Origin: Cryptomeria japonica
Taxonomy: Eukaryota; Streptophyta; Pinopsida; Cupressales; Cupressaceae
NCBI RefSeq assembly: GCF_030272615.1
Contig: NC_081415.1
Span: forward strand, 422,123,757-422,187,756
Direction of reading: 5' to 3'
DNA length: 64,000 nucleotides
In this document: positions 57,948-64,000 of the stretch, in pieces
Layout of the letters: every line of letters begins with the position of its first letter
How positions within the stretch are numbered: the stretch's first letter is position 1
The notes under the pieces: generated by a model
Database searches by the model: none
What the model saw: the letters and a program-made list of their open reading frames with translations, nothing else
Told to the model about the DNA's origin: nothing
Made by a program: the position numbers and the translations under genes

Positions 57948-60162
57948 GGTCCATAGATATCTTATGACACATACCACTAGTTAGGGACCAGAGTTTGAGT
58001 AGGAGGCATGTTGGCGAGGTCAAGTCTAAACTTCGATAAGGCAAAGAAAACAAGTGGGGGGGGGGGTGGATGAATGGTATGCTTGGATGAAGAAGTCCAA
58101 TACTTTGATAGGGAGAGAAGAGAAAGCGAACTTGGCAAGAAAGTAATGTCGAGAAGGGAGACCCTGCAATATTGACGACTTGCGTAGACCTAAGATTGGC
58201 TATGCCTTCGTACTTAAGAAATTTTAGGGATCTTAAGCAAATGCATGGGGGATGAAGGGGAAGAACTCATACACAAGTTTGGATCAAGGAAGACGCTAGA
58301 GATAGGAAATGGGTGGTTTGGACTACAACATAGATTATGTAGAAGGGGGACATAATTATGATTGGTTTAAAATCACCTCCCTTCCTTCAAGTATCACCTC
58401 GTAGCTCATATTGTTGGTTGGGGAAGACCCCTTGGGTATAGGATAATAAGAGTTCACATTATTTGTTGATATGAGATTATTCAAAGTGATTGTGAGGTTC
58501 ATACCGCTTCATACTTATGATAGAATTGAAAATTGCCTACCTTCCTTAAAGTGGCAATTGTTACCTACATATTTATTGGTTGGGGAAGATCCCTCAAACA
58601 CAGGATAATGGGAGGTTACTTTATTTGTTGATATGAGATGATTCAAAGTGATTGTGAGTTTCATATTGCTTGGTAAACCTTAAAAACATTATTTACCTTG
58701 CTTGTCTTGGTATAGTAACTTTTATATTTGTAATATTGATGTTGTGGGATGATATTTGTTACCTCATTAGTTTTTTTGAAGGTTTTCAAATTCAAGAATT
58801 GTTGGGAAATCTATCATACATTACTTGTGTATGTTTTGTTAATTTTGTGGTTTGACGATCATTTTAAACTCCTAAAACATTCCATGATTGTAGGATTTTC
58901 CACGAAGCTTAATTCTATGGATGGTTCACCTTTTTGTTGTGTTACACCAATTTAGTTCAAAATCTAGCTTGATCTTGGACTAGTCTGTAAGGGGTGTGGA
59001 CTTTAGTCCAAGTATAGGTCTGGTTCTTTGAGGGCTCTACTTGACGACTGTGAGTTCCTCCTAGGTACATGGATTGTATCGAGTAAGATCGCATTCTGCA
59101 TATGAACTGTGTTCACTAAGGTTTTGCACGGGTTCTAATGAATCATTTGGAAAAATGTACGTCATTCCTTAAACCTATCCCTTTGAGCTTGTGTCCATCT
59201 ATCCTCAAAGATTAGTGAAACACATCACAAAATTCGACTTATAAGTTACTAACTACACATAAAACCATAAGTAATCACTTGATATAAATCATGCTTTCAT
59301 ATTATGTCTATGGTTATCAATGTATCAACTGGATTATGCAATTGATAAGTTGTATTTTTCATGCATAAATTGAGGGTTCTATTGGGAACTTCACCCATTA
59401 AATTGAAGAGCTTAAACAATATATAATAAAAAATTGTAAGATCCAATATAGCTAAAACAACCCAAAAACATAACAAAAACACTCATAGCCAATATAATTG
59501 GAATAACATAAGACATATGTATCAACTTGTAAGGACACTGACACCTTTTTTAATTGGATTTGTGAATCATATGTGAGGAGGATTTCTTCTTTGCAAAAGA
59601 TTTCCTATAAGATTTAAAATTCCAAACAATTAAACTAGGGGAACGACAAATGTTGTCCAAGATAGCCACAACTTGACCATTCACAAAAGTAAAGAGAAGA
59701 TCCACCAACCAAAGGAGTTGGGAGTAGCCCATCTTTTTTGGAGGAAGGGGTTTCTTAAACTAGAGAAGAACCATGCTCAAAAAGAGTAGGTGACAAACTA
59801 GAGGGACAATCCTTTGAAGAAGTCTTCTTGTAGACGTCCAAATTTTTTCCAAAGGAATCAAGAATAGGTAGACCAGGGGAGCAATGGTCATTGAAAATCA
59901 ATTGATGATGAGGCTTAGCTCCTCTCCACTAGGAAGCTTGGCCAAGGTCCTCAATCTTATGCTCTACACAAGCCTTTGCTAAATGACTAATGCTAAAGCA
60001 AGCTCTATACCAAATGCTACCCTTTCATAATCTACTAGTTGTTTCTGGAAACAACCTTTAATTTTGAGCCAACTCTTTTTCAAAAGGCCCTTAGATATAT
60101 CCAATTCAATATGTAGATGAGTAAAATTGGGACGAGAGTGAGAATCCATCCTAGAAAGAGAG
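57948..60162. other. Spacer with one tandem duplication
   Basis: No supported gene. A duplication of about 162 bp starts at 58414 and 58576 (TTGGTTGGGGAAGA, then TATTTGTTGATATGAGAT, then TTCAAAGTGATTGTGA). A G-run lies near 58058. The rest is AT-rich, single-copy-looking sequence. Confidence 0.5.
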
Positions 60163-60167
60163 AGAGA

Positions 60168-61404
60168 TGTTAGACTTGTGTGAATGTTGTCATTGATGTC
60201 AAACCCTGTGATCCGGTTAGGATTGGATGTAGCTTGTTGAGAAGCAATGGAAGATAGGTATGTATGTGATGATTAAGCAGTAGTGGAAGATAGGTATGCA
60301 TGCGATGTTGAGCAGTGAGGTATGTATGGATTACATGAGTAATTTCTGAGAGATCCTTTGCTCCGGAATCTAGTGCTTTGCTAGTCATGGTTGAATTTTT
60401 CCTTTTGTATCAAGTGTTGGTATTAGTTGCGACAATTGAATTGGTATTTGGATGTTTGTATTGCAATACGATCTATGAGTTCTATGCTCCGGAATCTGTG
60501 GCATTCATTTCTTGAAGATGGAAGTTGGTATGCTTGGATCTTGTGTCTATGGGTCCAACAAACCCTTGTTTTGTTTCGATAATTGAAGCATGTGTTCTGG
60601 TAATTGAAAAGGAAGCATGTAGAAGATCATTGAAGGCCGACATGGTTATCTGTCTGGTCAAGCATGCTTTAGTAGTGTATTGATCCGAGCGATGCATTAT
60701 TGTGTAAACCTTTTATGCTTGGCCGACATATTGTCATGTTGGTTACCGGTGATACATATATATGTAAGAAAAAGAGAGGACATGAGAAGAAGAAGCAAAG
60801 AGAGACAGATGCATGGAAGCGTGCAACAGTGTGTAATGAAATGTGCATGTGTAAGAGCGAAGGTGTGTGCGAGCACAGTTATATTAATGCAGAGAGACTG
60901 AAAAGAGTGTTGTAGAAATCCCTTATCAGATCTGCTGCAAGCAGTTGTATTGACAGATTGGGGAAGGTGTCGCAGAGATCCCTTACACGATCTGCTGTAA
61001 GGAGTTGTATTGTTATTTGAGCTTATCTTGGATTTGACCTCATGCATTTGGAGATGCAATTTCTTTTAGTTCATTTATTTCTATTGCAGTGAGCATTTCG
61101 ACAGTAAACTGTGTTGTAATCAGGCAGTGAGCCATTTGGCAGTGAGCCACCCTTTTTGTAAACACCATATAACTAGTTATATTACCTTGAGAGTTAACCC
61201 TCTCCATGGTTTTTCCCATTTGGGTTTTACACGTATAAAAATCTGGTGTCTATCTTGTGATTATGTCTTTCTTTTATTTTGCATTTGCTGATTCATGTTG
61301 ATGAGATTAATTACTAAGGTTAATATCAAAGGAAAGTTTTTATTACTGTAGGAATACTGATTCACCCCCCCTCTGAGTATTCTGAACCATTCAACCATTC
61401 AACA
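60168..61404 (+). mobile_element. Solo Ty1/copia-type LTR with AGAGA duplication
   Basis: It starts TGTTAGACTTGTGTGAATG and ends CATTCAACA (TGTT...AACA). The five bases before it (AGAGA, 60163-60167) are repeated after it (61405-61409). The 3' part has CATGGTTTTTCCCATTTGGG and AAAAATCTGGTGTC, a common end-of-LTR signature of plant copia elements. It is 1237 bp and no internal region is attached, so a full element was probably lost by recombination between LTRs. A duplicated block near 60910-61010 (ATCCCTTA...GATCTGCTG...GTTGTATTG) is internal to the LTR. The AGAGA sits in a GA-rich stretch, which lowers confidence in the duplication a little. Confidence 0.75.
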
Positions 61405-61482
61405 AGAGAGAGTTACCCAAGGCATTGCCTATCATGTATAAGCTAGAAGGGATAAAAAATTGTAGAGGAAAGTCTAGCAACT

Positions 61483-62880
61483 TGTTGTGAAGTATTCACA
61501 CATCGCCCCATTGCAAATGGGTACCCCTGTTCTTTTTGCTTTTTTACGGTTAGCTCAGTTTGCTTGGTTGCCTGGTCTTGGCTATTAGCCTTTGCATTGG
61601 AGAGTTGCCAGAGAGATCATTAGGATAGGGGGGTCTGCTTGAGTTGAGGTGGGTCAGTAGGTGGTCCAGGTCAGGGTCTCTTTGAAAGCCTTCTCTAGGT
61701 CAGGCCTTGCTCTTGTTTTTAGGTTAAGTCTTGATTGAGTTTGAGGAAGTCCTTATATCCTGCTAGGAGTCTTGCCTTTTGAGACCTATGTCTTTGAGTT
61801 AAGGAAGTGAATGGAGGTATCTGAGCAGGTGTTCTCAAGAATTCTTCCCTTTGAGGGTTTGAGATTGGTCTAGTTGATGAATGATGAAGTTCTAGGCATT
61901 GATTGATTTGAAACTGAACTATTTATCCTTGGAAAACGCCTAATGATCAAGTCTAGACTTGAAAATTTGAAGAAAGGTGACAAATTTGAGCGTTAAAAAC
62001 AAATTTCGCTCCTGACCCTTCCAAAGGGTCGAGAGCGAAATCCTTAGAAAGGCCTAATTTGTCATCAAAAGGCATTGAGTTGACATCACCTTGAAGGCAA
62101 ATGGACTTGATTAAGGTGAAGGAAGGACCCAAAGGCCAAGTCTAAGAACAAAGTTGAAATTAATGTTAGGAATTTGACCAAAAAAGCAAATTTTACTCAT
62201 GACCCTTCCAAAGGGGTCTAGAGCGAAATTCCTTATAGGTCCTGTCCTTCAAAGGGTACCTAAGCGAAATGGTTAAGATGCACTTTTGATCCAACATTTT
62301 GGGCTAGATGCCTCCTTAAGGTGATTTGTTGACGTGTCCTAAGGTGAGAACAATGTGATTGAGGGAGGAGTTTGAGTGTTTGGAAGGTATCTAAGGTTAA
62401 TTCTTCAATTTCGCTCCTGACCCTTCCAAAGGGTCTAGAGCGAATTCCCTTATATCTCCCTTCTTTGTCTTAATTTGCCTCATAAACCTTGTCCTTATGG
62501 CGTAGTTGAGAGAGTATTGAGGTGTGAAACAAAGTGAAGTGATGAAAAGTAAGGAATTTGAGCCTACAATGCAAATTTCGCTCCTGACCCTTCCAAAGGG
62601 TCCAGAGCGAAATTCCTAGCAAGACTCTCTATTTTGCCTAATGTACTAAATTAACCTTGTTTTGATGGCGAATTGACTTGATTATGGTAAGAGAAGATTT
62701 GATAAGTCAAGTTTGAGGTGAGTTGAGAGGAAAAGAAGTGTGATTTGAGCCTACAATGCAAATTTCGCTCTTGACCCTTCCAAAGGGTTCAGAGCGAAAT
62801 TTCTTAAAACATTATTTTTCTCCTTGTTCAAACCAGGCGCTTTGGTAACATAAATAGACCCTTCTCCCTTAAAATTGAAG
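61483..62880 (+). mobile_element. LTR-like segment with serial perfect hairpins
   Basis: Starts TGTTGTGAAGTATTCACACA and contains repeats of a hairpin built of ATTTCGCTC, GACCC, a TTCCAAA loop, GGGTC and GAGCGAAAT. Copies are at 62003-62041, 62190-62230, 62408-62446, 62575-62613 and 62762-62800, with a partial one near 62240-62275. Between them the flanks also resemble each other (TTGAGCCTACAATGCAAATTT twice). No coding. It is followed by CATAAATAGACCC, which could be a promoter. The exact right boundary is uncertain. Confidence 0.65.
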
Positions 62881-63029
62881 TAGTAGCAGGGTCTGATATC
62901 TATATTAAAAACTATGAATAATAAAATTAATCATCTAATGAGGAAAATAAATAAGAACTTGTTAATAACTAATTGAAGAATATCAATCAACTTTAGTATA
63001 TTGAAATAGATTAAGTAAGGGACATTACA
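62881..63029 (+). repeat. 3' end of a left LTR
   Basis: It ends AAGTAAGGGACATTACA at 63029, the inverted match of TGTAATGTCCCT at 63269. A primer-binding site follows two bases later. How far left the LTR reaches is unclear, because I found no TGTAATGTCCC start between 61483 and 63029. Confidence 0.6.
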
Positions 63030-63031
63030 AA

Positions 63032-63043
63032 TGGTATCAAAGC
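63032..63043 (+). other. Primer-binding site for initiator tRNA-Met
   Basis: TGGTATCAAAGC, one mismatch from the standard TGGTATCAGAGC, two bases after the LTR end. Confidence 0.75.
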
Positions 63044-63268
63044 TATGATTTTGCCATCCTATAGGGTAAAGATGAATCAATGAACCATTCTACTTAATAA
63101 GAAGAAATCTAACAATACGTGTATTCACGTGTATGCTCCGTGTTTGCATATATCCATTTGTATGCTTCGTGTATGCTCTGTGTTTTTTATTCATATTGGT
63201 GGATGACTTAGTTTGAGAAAATTAAAATTTACATTGCTTGAGGACAAGCAAATTTGGGAAGGGCGGAC
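63044..63268 (+). other. Miniature internal region with polypurine tract
   Basis: The whole internal part of this element, PBS included, is 239 bp (63030-63268). It holds no gene. It ends GAGGACAAGCAAATTTGGGA then AGGGCGGAC, a typical plus-strand primer tract before an LTR. Confidence 0.7.
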
Positions 63269-64000
63269 TGTAATGTCCCTACTTTGAAATATAATTTAAT
63301 AATAAATAATAATAAAATTAAAATACACGAGTAAATATAAAAAAAATAAAAAAAATATAAAAGAATATAATCAAAATATGATTAAAGTTAATGAAAGGTC
63401 AAAAGGCATGAAATGATAAGTTGTGACTTACTCTAACGTGAGATATAAAAGGGAGAAGAGAAATTCATTTGAGGGGGGGGAGAATTTGAAAAATGAGAAG
63501 TGCACATCTGATTTAAATAAGAATTGCAGACCTGATTATGAAAGGTTATGTCCCTTTCAAAGGGCAGAAATAATGAAGAGCTGCACTCTTTCAAAAGGTG
63601 CTAATGGTGAAAGGGTGCGTCTCTTGCCAAAGGGCATGCATGATGAAGAGGTGTGACCTCTCCCTCATATTGAGAGATATAAAGGAAAGGAATCAAAGCA
63701 TCCAATAGCATCACCATTGATCAGATCAGATCAGAATTGTTATCAAGTTATAGGCAGTAACATCCTTGTTCTTGGTGGTATGCATGGGGATGTGCTTAAT
63801 ATGTATGCTTAGTATATGAAGCCTGATAAAGTTGTTATGCAGAATCTAGTAATAATATTGTTATAAACTGCAATATGTATGACAGTCATACTTAATATCA
63901 TATATATTCATAATACATGAGAATTTAGTGTACTTATGGTCTAAATCATGTTAGTACTGTCAGTATGTAAGAAGACGGGGATGAGATGTTCCAAAGAGGG
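63269..64000 (+). repeat. Right LTR, cut by the window edge
   Basis: Starts TGTAATGTCCCTACTTTGAA. At least 732 bp are present, and the end is outside the window. A GATCAGATCAGATCAGA string occurs near 63719. AAGGGCA-type strings recur at 63555-63640 (CCTTTCAAAGGGCA, TTGCCAAAGGGCAT), resembling the CCTTCCAAAGGG core of the hairpins at 62.0-62.8 kb. The small open frame here is not supported as a gene. Confidence 0.7.

Overview
The window is intergenic DNA from a large, repeat-rich plant genome, most likely a seed plant and possibly a conifer. I saw no bacterial or organellar gene organisation and no confidently intact host gene. The plant assignment rests on a Tat-type Ty3/gypsy element with two RNase H domains, L1-type LINEs with a terminal RNase H, a Helitron carrying RPA and DUF6570-type sequences, telo-box motifs and long AT-rich spacers. 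'Conifer' is an inference from the scale of the old, decayed insertions.

Layout. Positions 1-6800 hold a TA-flanked MITE and three copies (two direct, one inverted) of a repeat family full of splice-like motifs, plus long microsatellites. Positions 7279-35280 are a decayed autonomous Helitron: an RPA70-like gene (8525-10517) and a Rep/helicase gene (12176-12989 plus 31330-35280). An 18.3-kb Tat-type LTR retrotransposon (12990-31324, minus strand) sits inside the Rep/helicase gene. Its LTRs are 1394 and 1391 bp, its target duplication is AGTAC, and removing it restores the reading frame.

The retrotransposon has two convergent units. Gag-protease-RT-RNaseH-RNaseH-integrase lies on the minus strand. 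A plant mobile domain (PMD) gene lies antisense at its 3' end on the plus strand, with its own TATA box, short first exon and phase-0 intron. Arrays of an AGCGCTATTG-like motif spaced about 20 bp lie near both ends of the internal region, in the same orientation relative to each unit.

Positions 35385-37540 repeat two families also found at the left edge. Positions 38030-38995 are eight exact 121-bp tandem copies of a tRNA-like unit with A box, B box and a T-run, joined to a 5'-truncated LINE (38996-40797). A second LINE (about 42060-46420) carries RT, a zinc region, RNase H and then a further long ORF. Positions 46670-47365 are a polypyrimidine tract.

Positions 50920-57947 hold an unidentified minus-strand gene of about 1010 codons split by two frameshifts, a leader rich in GGCGGACTT repeats, a telo-box tandem repeat and LTR-like edges. 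Positions 60168-61404 are a solo Ty1/copia-type LTR with an AGAGA duplication. The right edge holds a series of perfect-hairpin repeats and an LTR element with only 239 bp between its LTRs.

Almost every coding sequence is broken. Most stops fit CAG to TAG or CGA to TGA, as expected from deamination of methylated CHG and CG sites in silenced transposons.
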